Translations under genes and position numbers: made by a program
The notes under the pieces: generated by a model
Seen by the model: the letters and a program-made list of their open reading frames with translations, nothing else
Database searches by the model: none
What the model was told of the DNA's origin: nothing
Shown: positions 1-9,080 of the stretch, one piece after another
Position numbering within the stretch: position 1 is the first letter of the stretch
Layout: every line of letters starts with the position of its first letter
Source: Paraburkholderia sp. SG-MS1
Lineage (GTDB): Bacteria; Pseudomonadota; Gammaproteobacteria; Burkholderiales; Burkholderiaceae
DNA length: 64,000 nt
Assembly: GCF_012275575.1 (NCBI RefSeq)
Contig: NZ_NPIH01000222.1
Location: 1 to 64,000, forward strand
Direction of reading: 5' to 3'

Positions 1-1130
1 CCTGCGTCGTCGAGCGAGAGCTTGCCGCGCCACACCAGTTCGACTTGCGTGCCGTTCGGTTCCGTTTGAACGATGCGCGCGGGCAGCCAGCCGAGCGACG
101 GCGCGAGCCACACGTCGATGCGTCGCATGTCGCCGTCATGACGCGGCAAGCGTTTGAAATGACGCGTATCGAGGTAGCCCTCGGCCGTGCGGATGGTCTC
201 GTCGCCGATCGTTTCGACCGGCCAGTTCTCGCCGCTGTCGTTATCGACGACGAAGAACTGCCGCGTCACACCGGGCTTATACGCAGACGGATCGCCCCGT
301 ACGAGGCTCGCAAGCTGCATCACCATGCTGAAACGGTCCTGCGCGCCATCGGGCAGTGGCAGCGAGGCCGGGGTGCGCGTGAAGCCGATCTTTTTGTCGG
401 TGCGGTTGAAGATGGCGATGTCTTCCGCCCGATGGCCGCGCTTTTCGCTGTACTGATCCGGCGCGAGACCGAACGCATCGATGCGACCACGGCTCGAGTA
501 GACAAATGGGCCGACGAACGGAAGCGGCACGGACACGATCATCTCGTAACCTTGCGCGTTGCTGGTCCAGTGGATCGTGCCGGGCTGATTGCGCACGCCG
601 TTATAGAACGTGTCGTACTGCAATTCGGCGGATGGCGGGACCGAAAACTTCACCCCGGGCGCCGCTTGAGGCGCGCTGGCCGCCGCAGGTGCGCTGGCTG
701 TGTCTGCGCCATGTGCGGCGGCATCCGCGTGAGCATTGGGACTCGCCGCCACGGGCGGCGCGCTTGCCGCCACGTCCGATGCGACGCTCGGCTGTGCAGC
801 TTGCGTGGCCGGTTGCAGCGCGGTCAGCACGGGTTCGCGCGGCGGACTCGCCGCGGCCTTATGCGCAGGCGCCGGGGCGGGCGCAGGGGGCGCGGCCGGC
901 ACGGCTTTGCGCTCGATCCGCTCGGGCGTGAGCAGCGCGACCTGCACCGGGACGTGCTCGTGATCGGTTGGATTGAGCGTCGCGCGGTTGCGCTCGAACC
1001 ACTGCGCGGCAATCCAATGTAGAACGGCCACCGTGGCCAGCACCGCAAGCCATCGCCACGCGCGCGACCCGCCGCGCGGCCCGTTGGGCGGCGGGCGATG
1101 GACGCGGCGTGCGGTGGGAGCTGAAGCCAT
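1..1130 (-). CDS. DUF3108 domain-containing protein, 3' end cut by window edge
   Basis: I read this frame directly on the reverse strand from an ATG at 1130 to the left edge without a stop; about 376 codons are visible. The N-terminus is basic, then one hydrophobic segment (around residues 27-40) suggests a membrane anchor, followed by an Ala/Pro-rich linker of about 110 residues. The rest resembles the DUF3108 family, with a beta-rich stretch containing ELQYDTFYNG and a final YLDTRHFKRL region. The family is periplasmic or envelope-associated and has no assigned biochemical role that I know of. The C-terminus lies outside the window. Domain assignment is by recognition of the sequence pattern, not by a search. 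Confidence 0.8.
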   Translation of the reverse strand, partial: MASAPTARRVHRPPPNGPRGGSRAWRWLAVLATVAVLHWIAAQWFERNRATLNPTDHEHVPVQVALLTPERIERKAVPAAPPAPAPAPAHKAAASPPREPVLTALQPATQAAQPSVASDVAASAPPVAASPNAHADAAAHGADTASAPAAASAPQAAPGVKFSVPPSAELQYDTFYNGVRNQPGTIHWTSNAQGYEMIVSVPLPFVGPFVYSSRGRIDAFGLAPDQYSEKRGHRAEDIAIFNRTDKKIGFTRTPASLPLPDGAQDRFSMVMQLASLVRGDPSAYKPGVTRQFFVVDNDSGENWPVETIGDETIRTAEGYLDTRHFKRLPRHDGDMRRIDVWLAPSLGWLPARIVQTEPNGTQVELVWRGKLSLDDA

Positions 1131-1423
1131 CGGCGATTGAATGTGGGTGGATGAAATGGGTCGGATGGATGAGGGCGCTGCGGGGCGCGCGCGTCGGCTG
1201 ACGGGAACGAGACGTTCACTCCGATGCGCAAGCGCATGGCACGCGCCGAACGGATTCGACCGCACAGCCGCGCGTGATGTTCCGCGACGGCGAAAACAAG
1301 CGGGAGCCCTACGCGTCCGACGCGGCCCGCGGTGTTCGCAACCGCCAACCGCGTCACCCGCGCCCGCAATCCTGTATTACCGGCATCGAATCATCCGCCG
1401 ACGACCGCAACCCCGCCTGGTCC

Positions 1424-2293
1424 TCAGTTTTCGTGACGTGGCGCGGCACTATACCCCAGCTCGTACGAGAGCTTTTGCGCGCATTCACGCAGCGCCGTGT
1501 CGATCTCGCCGCCCCAGCGAATATCGAAGCCGCCTTCCTGGCCGAGCGTGACGAGGCCGAGCGCGAGTTCGCCGGTCGAGTCGAACACCGGCATGCAGAA
1601 CGCGTGAATGGTTGGCAGCAATATGCCTTCCACGCGCGCTGCTTGATGCTCGCGCACCTGAGCCAGCACCTCGTCGACTTCCTCGCGCGTGCGCGGGCCG
1701 CCCGTCTGCGACGAGCGGCGCGAATCGGCCAGTTCGCGCTCGAGCATCGCGGCGGTTTTGCTCGCCGGCAGATAGGCGGCGAACAGCAGGCCGGTGGCGG
1801 AACTGAGCAGCGGCATCACGTCGCCGAGTTTCAGCGACGCCTTGGCCGGATGGCTCGACTCCATCCAGTGGACCATGGTCGGCCCCTGATTGCCCCACAC
1901 GGCGATGCCGACCGTCAGATCGAGCCGGTCGCGCAATTGCGCGAGCGCGATTCGCGCGAGCTTGACGCCGTCGACACGCGCAAGCCGCGCAAGCCCCAGT
2001 TGCAACGCGAAACCGCCGAGTTCGTAGCGGCCTGACAGCGGATCCTGCGCGACGACGCCGAGGCGCAGAAAGCTCACCAGATAGCGATGCGCCTTCGCCG
2101 GGCTCATGCCGGCGCGCTGCGCGAGATCGCGCAGCATCATCGCGCGCGGTTCGCGGGTCAGCACGTCGAGCAGCCGGAAGCCGACTTCGATCGACTGGAT
2201 GCCCGAGCGCAGTTTCCCCTCGCCGGCCTCGATGCTTTCGTCGTCGGCTTCGGAGGCGTCGAGCGGGTCAGCGGAGGCGGTGTCGGTGCGCAT
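1424..2293 (-). CDS. IclR-family transcriptional regulator
   Basis: The protein is 289 aa from the ATG at 2293 (an ATG at 2320 would add nine residues). A winged helix-turn-helix lies near residues 25-90 (MLRDLAQRAGMSPAKAHRYL), followed by the IclR effector-binding domain. IclR proteins usually control a neighbouring catabolic operon in response to an aromatic or organic-acid ligand. It is divergent from the fumarylacetoacetate-hydrolase-family gene at 2573, so that gene and possibly the following transport and crotonase genes are its likely targets. The ligand cannot be told from sequence. A longer frame runs up to 2722 but its extra N-terminus is low-complexity and overlaps the divergent gene, so I reject it. 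Confidence 0.9.
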   Translation of the reverse strand: MRTDTASADPLDASEADDESIEAGEGKLRSGIQSIEVGFRLLDVLTREPRAMMLRDLAQRAGMSPAKAHRYLVSFLRLGVVAQDPLSGRYELGGFALQLGLARLARVDGVKLARIALAQLRDRLDLTVGIAVWGNQGPTMVHWMESSHPAKASLKLGDVMPLLSSATGLLFAAYLPASKTAAMLERELADSRRSSQTGGPRTREEVDEVLAQVREHQAARVEGILLPTIHAFCMPVFDSTGELALGLVTLGQEGGFDIRWGGEIDTALRECAQKLSYELGYSAAPRHEN

Positions 2294-2572
2294 CGCGCCG
2301 GAACGGGGGGGTGAGGGCATGAGCGGGGCGCATCGAGCGCGTTTAAAAGATGATGGAAAGAAATGAGTGGCGGAGTGGCAGCACATGGATAGTGGCGGGG
2401 CAGTGGCGTTCGCGCGCAGTCGTGGTCGCGTCCGGTAACGCACCGGCATCGTGCAGGGCAAGCAGCAACCAGCAACGCCCCGTGCCCAGGCAACCCGCGT
2501 CCACTTGGGGCACGCCGATTCACCATCGTAGAATAGATTCCCTCCATCGTCACTAACACGGTTCACTCCCCT

Positions 2573-3556
2573 ATGAAACTTGCCACGCTGAAGGACGGCA
2601 CGCGCGACGGCCAACTGATCGTCGTGTCCCGCGACCTGCACACGGCGGCCATCGCCGATGCGATCGCGCCCACCATGCAGCGCGTGCTCGACGACTGGTC
2701 CTTCTACGCGCCGCAACTGCACGAGTTGTACGACGCGCTCAATCAGGGCCGCGCGCGTAACAGCTTCTCCTTCGACGCCAAGGAATGCATGGCGCCGCTA
2801 CCGCGTGCGTTCCAGTGGGCCGACGGCTCGTCGTACGTGAACCATGTCGAACTCGTGCGACGCGCGCGCGGCGCGGACATGCCGCCGGAGTTCTGGACCG
2901 ATCCGCTGATGTACCAGGGCGGCAGCGACGACTTCATCGGCCCGAAAGACGACGTGGTGTGCGCGTCGGAGGCATTCGGCATCGACTTCGAGGCGGAAGT
3001 CGCCGTCATCACCGCCGACGTGCCGATGGGCGTCACGCCCGATCAGGCGCTCCGAAGCGTGCGCCTGATCACGCTCGTCAACGACGTATCGCTGCGCAAC
3101 CTGATTCCCGCCGAACTCGCGAAGGGCTTCGGCTTTTTCCAGAGCAAGCCCGCCACGTCGTTCGCGCCCGTCGCGGTCACGCCCGACGAACTTGGCGAAC
3201 ACTGGCGCGAAGGCCGCGTGCACCGGCCGATGATCGTCCATTGGAACAGCAGGAAGGTCGGCCAGCCCGACGCAGGCACCGACATGGTGTTTCACTTCGG
3301 CCAACTGATCGCGCACGCCGCGAAAACGCGCAACCTGCGCGCCGGAGCGATCGTGGGTTCGGGCACGGTGTCGAACAAGGACGCGAAGCGCGGCTATTGT
3401 TGTATCGCCGAGAAGCGCTGCCTCGAAACCATCGAGCACGGCGCGCCGCAAACCGAGTTCATGAAATACGGCGACACCGTGAAGATCGAAATGTTCGACG
3501 AAGCGGGCAAGTCGATTTTCGGTTCGATCGATCAGGGCATCGCGCCGCTGGATTGA
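2573..3556 (+). CDS. Fumarylacetoacetate hydrolase family protein
   Basis: 327 aa. The FAH C-terminal catalytic fold spans roughly residues 110-325. The metal-binding acidic residues can be seen in DFEAEVAVI (the E-x-E pair) and LVNDVSLRN, and the conserved Lys region is FFQSKPATSFAP. FAH-family enzymes hydrolyse or decarboxylate beta-diketo acids in aromatic degradation using Mg2+ or Ca2+. Tyrosine/homogentisate breakdown is one option, but no homogentisate dioxygenase or maleylacetoacetate isomerase lies nearby, so the substrate is open. Transcription is probably controlled by the divergent IclR regulator. No strong Shine-Dalgarno sequence precedes the ATG at 2573. Confidence 0.9.
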   Translation: MKLATLKDGTRDGQLIVVSRDLHTAAIADAIAPTMQRVLDDWSFYAPQLHELYDALNQGRARNSFSFDAKECMAPLPRAFQWADGSSYVNHVELVRRARGADMPPEFWTDPLMYQGGSDDFIGPKDDVVCASEAFGIDFEAEVAVITADVPMGVTPDQALRSVRLITLVNDVSLRNLIPAELAKGFGFFQSKPATSFAPVAVTPDELGEHWREGRVHRPMIVHWNSRKVGQPDAGTDMVFHFGQLIAHAAKTRNLRAGAIVGSGTVSNKDAKRGYCCIAEKRCLETIEHGAPQTEFMKYGDTVKIEMFDEAGKSIFGSIDQGIAPLD

Positions 3557-3803
3557 AACCTGGCGGCGGGGCGGAGCGCACAACCGCCTTCGCGCCAAGT
3601 CTGCACCGGCGAAAGGGTTTCGCCCGATGCCGCCGCCACGGCGCGCGGCTACACTGACTGGCGCGGCGGCAAGGCCGGCGTGGCGGGCCGCTGGTTCATC
3701 GCAAGTCGTGCAGTGAAAACATGGCGCGAAAAGCCGCGCTCGGCGGCGCGGGCGCAACGCATCGGCAGCACATCAAAACGAAAAACCGACGTGAGGAGAC
3801 AGC

Positions 3804-5048
3804 ATGCCGCGATTGGAATCTCTTGAGTCTGCAAGCCGGCGCGCGCGCGCCTCGAACGTGAGTGCTGGCGTGCGCGCGAGCCATGTGCGCAACCGTTTCG
3901 CGCGCCGCGCCGCCGCGCTATGCACGGCGCTCGTCGGTGCGTTGCCGGCGCTGGCGAGCGCGCAGGTCAAGATCGGCCTCGTGCTGTCGCTCACGGGCCC
4001 GGCTGCGTCGCTCGGCATTCCCGCACGCGACACGGTCGCGCTGCTGCCCAAACAGATCGGCGGACAGACAGTTGAATACATCGTGCTCGACGACGCGTCC
4101 GACACCACCCAGGCCGTGCAGGACACCAAGAAGCTGATCTCCGAGAATCGCGTCGACGCGATCATCGGTTCGTCGATCACACCGAATTCGCTCGCGATGA
4201 TCGACGTGGTCGCCGCGGGTGAAACGCCGCTGATCTCGCTCGCGTCGTCGGCGAAAATCATCGAGCCCGTCGACGCGAAACGTCACTGGGTATTCAAGAC
4301 CCCGCAGACCGACGCGATGATGGCCTCGGCCATCGCCGAACACGCGAGCACCCACGGCGTCAAAACCATCGCGTTCATCGGCCAGGCGGATGCGCTCGGC
4401 GAAACCTTCTATGCCGAAGTCGCGAAGTTCGCGCAACTGCATCACATCGGCATGGTGGCGAGCGAGCGCTTCAATCGCACCGACCCGAGCGTGACGGGCC
4501 AGGTCCTCAAGATCATCGCGACCCATCCCGATGCGGTGGTGGTCGGCGCTGCCGGCACGCCCGCCGCGTTACCGCCGAAGACACTGCGTGAACGCGGCTA
4601 CAAAGGCCTGATCTATCACAATCACGGCGTCGGCAATAACGACTTCCTGCGCGTCTGCGGCGCCGACTGCAATGGCACGTTCCTGCCCGCGAGCCCGGTG
4701 CTGGTCGCGGCGCAATTGCCGGCGGATCATCCGGCCAAACGCCTCGCGCTCGATTACATCGCGCGCTTCGAGGCGTTGCGCGGACCGGGCAGCGTGTCGG
4801 CGTTCGGCTCGTATACGTGGGACGCGGGCGCGTTGCTCGACCACGCCGTGCCGATCGCGCTGAAGGCGGGCGCGCCGGGCACGCCGGAGTTTCGCCGCGC
4901 GCTGCGCAATGCGCTTGAAGCGACGCACGGTCTCGCCGACACCAACGGCGTAGTCAACATGAGCGCCACCGATCATCTCGGGCTCGATCAGCGCGCGCGC
5001 GTGATGGTGGAAATCAGGAACGCTAAATGGGTTTATCAGCCGCGTTGA
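3804..5048 (+). CDS. Branched-chain-type ABC transporter substrate-binding protein
   Basis: 414 aa; the start at 3804 is supported by GAGGAG about 7 nt upstream. The N-terminus is unusually long and basic before a hydrophobic core ending at ALASAQ (around residue 53), consistent with a signal peptide. The mature part has the periplasmic-binding-protein type I (LivJ-like) pattern, beginning VKIGLVLSLTGPAASLG and containing the IIGSSITPN loop. It binds a small ligand in the periplasm. No permease or ATPase gene for a Liv-type transporter is nearby, so it is an orphan component that may use a transporter encoded elsewhere. Its position between FAH- and crotonase-family genes hints at an aromatic or organic-acid ligand. 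Confidence 0.9.
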   Translation: MPRLESLESASRRARASNVSAGVRASHVRNRFARRAAALCTALVGALPALASAQVKIGLVLSLTGPAASLGIPARDTVALLPKQIGGQTVEYIVLDDASDTTQAVQDTKKLISENRVDAIIGSSITPNSLAMIDVVAAGETPLISLASSAKIIEPVDAKRHWVFKTPQTDAMMASAIAEHASTHGVKTIAFIGQADALGETFYAEVAKFAQLHHIGMVASERFNRTDPSVTGQVLKIIATHPDAVVVGAAGTPAALPPKTLRERGYKGLIYHNHGVGNNDFLRVCGADCNGTFLPASPVLVAAQLPADHPAKRLALDYIARFEALRGPGSVSAFGSYTWDAGALLDHAVPIALKAGAPGTPEFRRALRNALEATHGLADTNGVVNMSATDHLGLDQRARVMVEIRNAKWVYQPR

Positions 5049-5126
5049 AGGCGCGGCGCATGCCGCCGTATTTCCCGTTCGCGCGGCTCCGGTTCAACAG
5101 ACACAGCGACACACGGATGGCTCATC

Positions 5127-6071
5127 ATGTCTCAGGCACCACACAGTAACGGCCACAGCAACGACGCGTATTACGCGCACTATCAGTCGCTGCAGTTGCA
5201 TCGCCATCCGCACGGCGTGCTCGAAATCGTGATGAGCGGCGAGGGCGCGAACAAAAGCGGGCTCGCCACGGCCAATGCGCGAATGCACTTCGAGCTCGCC
5301 GAGGTATGGCGCGACATCGACCGCGATCCCGACACGCGCGTCGCGATCATTCGCGGCGAGGGCAAGGGCTTTTCGGCCGGCGGCGATCTGCAACTGGTCG
5401 AAGACATGGCGACCGATTTCGACGTGCGCGCGCGAGTGTGGCGCGAGGCGCGCGATCTCGTCTACAACGTGATCAATTGCAGCAAGCCGGTCGTGTCGGC
5501 GATGCATGGTCCCGCGGTCGGCGCGGGACTCGTGGCGGGCCTGCTCGCCGATATTTCGATCGCGGCGAAGACCGCGCGGATCATCGACGGTCATACGCGC
5601 CTCGGCGTCGCCGCTGGCGATCACGCGGCAATCGTCTGGCCGCTTCTGTGCGGCATGGCGAAGGCCAAGTACTACCTGATGCTGTGCGAACCGGTGAGCG
5701 GCGAAGAGGCGGAACGCATCGGCCTCGTGTCGCTCGCCGTCGATGAAAACGATCTGCTGCCCAAGGCGTTCGAAGTCGCGCAGAAACTCGCGAACGGCTC
5801 GCAGACCGCGATTCGCTGGACCAAGTACGCGTTGAACAACTGGCTGCGCTCGGCGGGCCCCGCGTTCGATACGTCGCTCGCGCTGGAATTCATGGGTTTT
5901 GCCGGGCCGGACGTGCGCGAGGGCGTGAACTCGCTGCGTCAACGGCGCGCGCCCGATTTCGGCGCAAGCGATCCGTGGCGCGGCCAGCCGCACGCGGCGT
6001 CGGATAACGGTGCGAATAGAGGCAGCGATGACAGCGGGAACAATGGCGCAGCGGGCAACGAGCGGTCGTGA
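5127..6071 (+). CDS. Enoyl-CoA hydratase/isomerase (crotonase) superfamily protein
   Basis: 314 aa with the crotonase fold. The oxyanion-hole segments are visible: [12 protein letters not shown] (first) and [13 protein letters not shown] (second). Both glutamates of classical hydratases appear to be missing: the position in the usual G-G-C-E-L segment reads G-L-V-A, and the usual P-E-I-x-L-G segment reads [13 protein letters not shown] motif follows. The protein therefore probably does not perform simple hydration; thioester hydrolysis, decarboxylation or isomerisation are possible. The C-terminal 45 residues are hydrophilic and low-complexity. It follows the solute-binding protein by 78 nt, so co-transcription is possible. 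Confidence 0.85.
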   Translation: MSQAPHSNGHSNDAYYAHYQSLQLHRHPHGVLEIVMSGEGANKSGLATANARMHFELAEVWRDIDRDPDTRVAIIRGEGKGFSAGGDLQLVEDMATDFDVRARVWREARDLVYNVINCSKPVVSAMHGPAVGAGLVAGLLADISIAAKTARIIDGHTRLGVAAGDHAAIVWPLLCGMAKAKYYLMLCEPVSGEEAERIGLVSLAVDENDLLPKAFEVAQKLANGSQTAIRWTKYALNNWLRSAGPAFDTSLALEFMGFAGPDVREGVNSLRQRRAPDFGASDPWRGQPHAASDNGANRGSDDSGNNGAAGNERS

Positions 6072-6153
6072 AGCCGTGCTTCGCACGGTATGATCGAATC
6101 GCACGGGCGCGAACCGCGCTCATCCCAATCCCCAATGCATCGAGGCGACAAGC

Positions 6154-6951
6154 ATGACCGACACGACTGATTCCACGCCGCCCTTTCCCGGCTTTCCAGG
6201 TTTCCCGCCCGCTGAAATGCTCGATCGCATGTGGGGCATGATGCGGCTCTCGCCGTTCGGCTCCGCGCTCACCGGCGCGCAACCGGGCGGCAGCCTCGGG
6301 CCGTCGCTGTCGATGATGTCCGACATGATGGCGCCGCTCACCAACGTCGAGGAACTCGACAAGCGCATCACCGATATGCGCGCCGTCGAGCAATGGCTGA
6401 AGCTGAATCTGAGCATGCTCCAGTCCGCGATTCAGGCGCTCGAAGTGCAGCGCGCGACGCTCGCAACCCTGCGCGCGTTTGGTGCGTTCGCGCAGTCGTC
6501 GATGGCGCAGCCCGCTGCGGCGTCCGCCGCGCCGAGTCCTGCGCCAGCGAGCGGCTGGCCGCATCCAGCGGCGCCCGCGCCGAGTCCGGCGACGCAGAGC
6601 GCCGCGCCATCGGATAGCGCGGCAGCCGCAGGCAACACCGAAGAGGACACGCCCGCCACGCCGCCGTTCGACGCATCGGCCTGGTGGAATCTGCTGCAAT
6701 CGCAGTTCGACCAGATCGCCCAGTTCGCGATGACGCAACCGGCAGCCGCCGCTGCAAGCGGGGCAGCGACGGACGCCAGAAAGGACGCAGCGAACCCGTC
6801 GGCGGCGGGCGGCGCAGCGGCTCACGCCTCGGCATCGCAGCAAGCCGGTAGTGCCGCGAAGAAGCGGCCGGCGGCAAAGCGTGCGTCGGCCTCCGCAAAA
6901 CGCACGAGCAGCACGGGTACGAGCGGTTCGACTGCGAAAAAATCCAGTTAA
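6154..6951 (+). CDS. phaM: PhaM-like polyhydroxyalkanoate granule-associated protein
   Basis: 265 aa. The N-terminus has a Pro/Gly/Phe-rich stretch (PPFPGFPGFPPAEML) and then a helical region around residues 70-125 with LTNVEELDKRITDMRAVEQW, typical of PhaM. The middle is Ala/Pro-rich, and the C-terminus is a Lys/Ala tail (AAKKRPAAKRAS) resembling histone-H1-like DNA-binding tails. In Cupriavidus necator, PhaM activates PHA synthase and links PHB granules to the nucleoid. No pha biosynthesis genes are beside it here. It is probably monocistronic, with 563 nt of non-coding DNA downstream. Confidence 0.85.
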   Translation: MTDTTDSTPPFPGFPGFPPAEMLDRMWGMMRLSPFGSALTGAQPGGSLGPSLSMMSDMMAPLTNVEELDKRITDMRAVEQWLKLNLSMLQSAIQALEVQRATLATLRAFGAFAQSSMAQPAAASAAPSPAPASGWPHPAAPAPSPATQSAAPSDSAAAAGNTEEDTPATPPFDASAWWNLLQSQFDQIAQFAMTQPAAAAASGAATDARKDAANPSAAGGAAAHASASQQAGSAAKKRPAAKRASASAKRTSSTGTSGSTAKKSS

Positions 6952-7514
6952 AGGCAGGAACGAAAGACGGCGGCGCGCCGCACCGCCAAAGTCTCAAGGC
7001 CGGCCCGGCTCAAAACGCAGATTCGCGGCCTGTCATGCTTTTGCCGCCGATTACCAGGCACACTGCGCCGATTGTCGGCTTTTTTGCCACAGGTCAAGCG
7101 GGCACCGGAATTGCGTCTCGTTTGATGCGAAATCGGTAAAGTCCGCGTGCTATCATTGTGTAAGCTTCATTTGGCTTTGGGCGTGCGTTGACAAGAACCA
7201 ATCCAGCCGCCCTTGTTTCATTTTGCCGCCGGTGCGACCGGCGCAGGGCTGGACGGTGCGGTTTTCATCGCAGACTGGCTCGACCTCAGGCATAGGGTAT
7301 CCCTCACCCACGGTTGGCCGCACAGCGCGTAACTTACGGGTTGGCGCTGGCGCAAAACGCCCGCACTTCTTGCTGTCAGGTGCATCTAGGCAGCCGATTA
7401 CCGCGTAAAATTGAATGCTTGGCCGACAAACGGTGTAATTCGTTCGTCGTGAGCGAAAGTGCTACACGTAGTAGTTACAGACACAGACAGTATGCGCAGA
7501 ACAGGGGTGGGACT
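6952..7514 (+). other. 563-nt intergenic stretch, long leader of the ferritin-like gene
   Basis: I see no credible gene here. A frame extends from 7314 into the next gene, but it lacks a ribosome-binding site and its composition is not protein-like. The stretch is less GC-rich than its surroundings and holds a good sigma70-like promoter near 7411-7439. A hidden small RNA upstream of that promoter cannot be excluded. Confidence 0.5.
7411..7439 (+). promoter_or_regulatory. Candidate sigma70 promoter of the ferritin-like gene
   Basis: TTGAAT at 7411-7416 and TGTAAT at 7434-7439 are separated by exactly 17 nt. This predicts a transcript start near 7446 and a leader of about 70 nt. It is the best -35/-10 pair in the intergenic region. 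Confidence 0.5.
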
Positions 7515-8387
7515 ATGAACACCATGCTTTATCCGGAACTTTATAAATCGCTCGAATCCGTTCGATGGGACATGGAAAAAGACATTCCCTGGGACAAGTT
7601 CGATGCATCGCTATTGACCGACGAGCAGGCCGCGACGATCAAGATGAACGCGATCACCGAATGGTCGGCGTTGCCCGCCACGGAAATGTTTCTGCGTGAC
7701 AACCATCACGACAGCGATTTCTCCGCGTTCATGAGCGTGTGGTTCTTCGAAGAGCAGAAGCATTCGCTGGTGCTGATGGAATATCTGCGCCGCTTCAAAC
7801 CGGAAATGTGCCCGACCGAAGAAGAACTGCACGCCGTGCGCTTCGAATTCGATCCGGCGCCGCCACTCGAAACGCTGATGCTGCACTTCTGCGGCGAAAT
7901 CCGCCTGAATCACTGGTATCGCCGTGCAGCCGAGTGGCACACCGAGCCGGTCATCAAGCACATCTACGAAACCATTTCGCGCGACGAAGCGCGCCATGGT
8001 GGCGCGTATCTGCGCTACATGAAGAAGGCGATGGTGCAAACCGGCGACATCGCCCGCGCCGCATTCGCAAAGATCGGTGTCCTGATGGCTTCGGCGCGTC
8101 GCACGGAAAAGCCACTGCATCCGACGAACCTGCACGTGAACCAGGCGCTGTTCCCGCGCGACACGATTCAATCGCGTCTGCCGGATCCGGAATGGCTCGA
8201 GCGCTGGCTCGACGAACAGATCCGTTTCGATGACGGCTGGGAAAAGAAGGTGGTCGAGCGCATTCTGCACAACCTGTCGCTGCTGTTCGAGCGCACGTTC
8301 ACCACGGCGCAGGAATTGAACCGCTATCGCAAGGAAGTGGTCGCGCGCTTGCAGGCGGACCAGAAGTCGGTTGAACAGCCGGCGTGA
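7515..8387 (+). CDS. Ferritin-like diiron domain protein
   Basis: 290 aa from the ATG at 7515, chosen because GGGGTGGG lies just upstream and the protein N-terminus MNTMLYPELYKSLES matches the fold start. Two E-x-x-H-type iron ligand motifs are visible: EEQKH (E79/E80, H83) and DEARHG (E158, H161), set in a four-helix pattern. This supports a carboxylate-bridged diiron centre. The exact reaction is unknown; related soluble proteins include desaturase-, oxygenase- and ferritin-like enzymes. The gene stands alone, with its own promoter and a strong terminator immediately downstream. Confidence 0.8.
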   Translation: MNTMLYPELYKSLESVRWDMEKDIPWDKFDASLLTDEQAATIKMNAITEWSALPATEMFLRDNHHDSDFSAFMSVWFFEEQKHSLVLMEYLRRFKPEMCPTEEELHAVRFEFDPAPPLETLMLHFCGEIRLNHWYRRAAEWHTEPVIKHIYETISRDEARHGGAYLRYMKKAMVQTGDIARAAFAKIGVLMASARRTEKPLHPTNLHVNQALFPRDTIQSRLPDPEWLERWLDEQIRFDDGWEKKVVERILHNLSLLFERTFTTAQELNRYRKEVVARLQADQKSVEQPA

Positions 8388-8459
8388 TGGAGTGATGAGG
8401 TCTCGCGGATCCAGGCGCGCCTTAGTGCCGAAGCCGCGAACCGGTTTGACGATTGCTGG

Positions 8460-8499
8460 AACGGCCCGACAGGCGTGAGCGTGTCGGGCCGTTTTGTTT
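8460..8499 (+). terminator. Rho-independent terminator after the ferritin-like gene
   Basis: A 12-bp perfect stem (8460-8471 with 8482-8493, arm AACGGCCCGACA) with a 10-nt loop is followed by TTTTGTTT. It separates the ferritin-like gene from rfaE2. Confidence 0.85.
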
Positions 8500-8548
8500 C
8501 AGCGCGTGCACCGTGTATCGTGACGGCATTTCTCTTTCCGACTTTGTC

Positions 8549-9031
8549 ATGGCTGCTATTTTCGAACGCAAGATTCTGACGCGCGATGCACTGGTGAAGC
8601 TGCGTCCTTCGTTGAGCGCGCCGCTCGTGTTCACCAATGGAGTGTTCGACATCCTGCATCGCGGGCACGTGACCTATCTTGCCGATGCCAAGGCGCTGGG
8701 TGCGTGCCTCGTCGTCGGTGTGAATAGCGATGCGTCGGTGCGTATGCTCGGCAAAGGCGATGACCGGCCGATCAACAACGAAGCCGACCGCATGGCGTTG
8801 CTGGCGGCGCTGGAGAGCGTCGACTACGTGGTGTGCTTTGGCGAGAAGACGCCCGTCGAACTGATTACGGCGTTGCGCCCGGACGTGCTGGTCAAGGGCG
8901 GCGACTACGATATGGACGCGCTGCCGGAGTCGGCGATCGTGCGAGGCTGGGGCGGCAAGGCGTTGGCGATTCCTTTCGAGCACGATCGCTCGACCACCGC
9001 GCTTCTGAAGAAGGTTCGCACACAAGGCTGA
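8549..9031 (+). CDS. rfaE2: D-glycero-beta-D-manno-heptose 1-phosphate adenylyltransferase
   Basis: 160 aa from the ATG at 8549. It corresponds to the cytidylyltransferase-like half of HldE: FTNGVFDILHRGHVTYL carries the nucleotide-binding H-x-G-H motif, and the C-terminal STTALLKKVR is also typical. It transfers AMP from ATP to heptose 1-phosphate, a step in ADP-heptose synthesis for the lipopolysaccharide inner core. It is a stand-alone domain, so the kinase half must be encoded elsewhere, as is usual in Burkholderiales. A longer in-frame extension to 8453 overlaps the upstream terminator and is rejected. Confidence 0.95.
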   Translation: MAAIFERKILTRDALVKLRPSLSAPLVFTNGVFDILHRGHVTYLADAKALGACLVVGVNSDASVRMLGKGDDRPINNEADRMALLAALESVDYVVCFGEKTPVELITALRPDVLVKGGDYDMDALPESAIVRGWGGKALAIPFEHDRSTTALLKKVRTQG

Positions 9032-9080
9032 ACGGTGTGGCGGTGAAGGACACGCGGCGCTGCGCAGTCGCCGCAGATTC

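Noticed and set aside
1274-2035. 253-residue open frame on the plus strand
   Set aside because: It is antisense to the IclR regulator, whose helix-turn-helix and effector domain are clear.
7188-7216. TTGACA box as promoter of the ferritin-like gene
   Set aside because: The -35 is perfect but nothing resembling a -10 lies 16-18 nt downstream; the pair at 7411-7439 is better.
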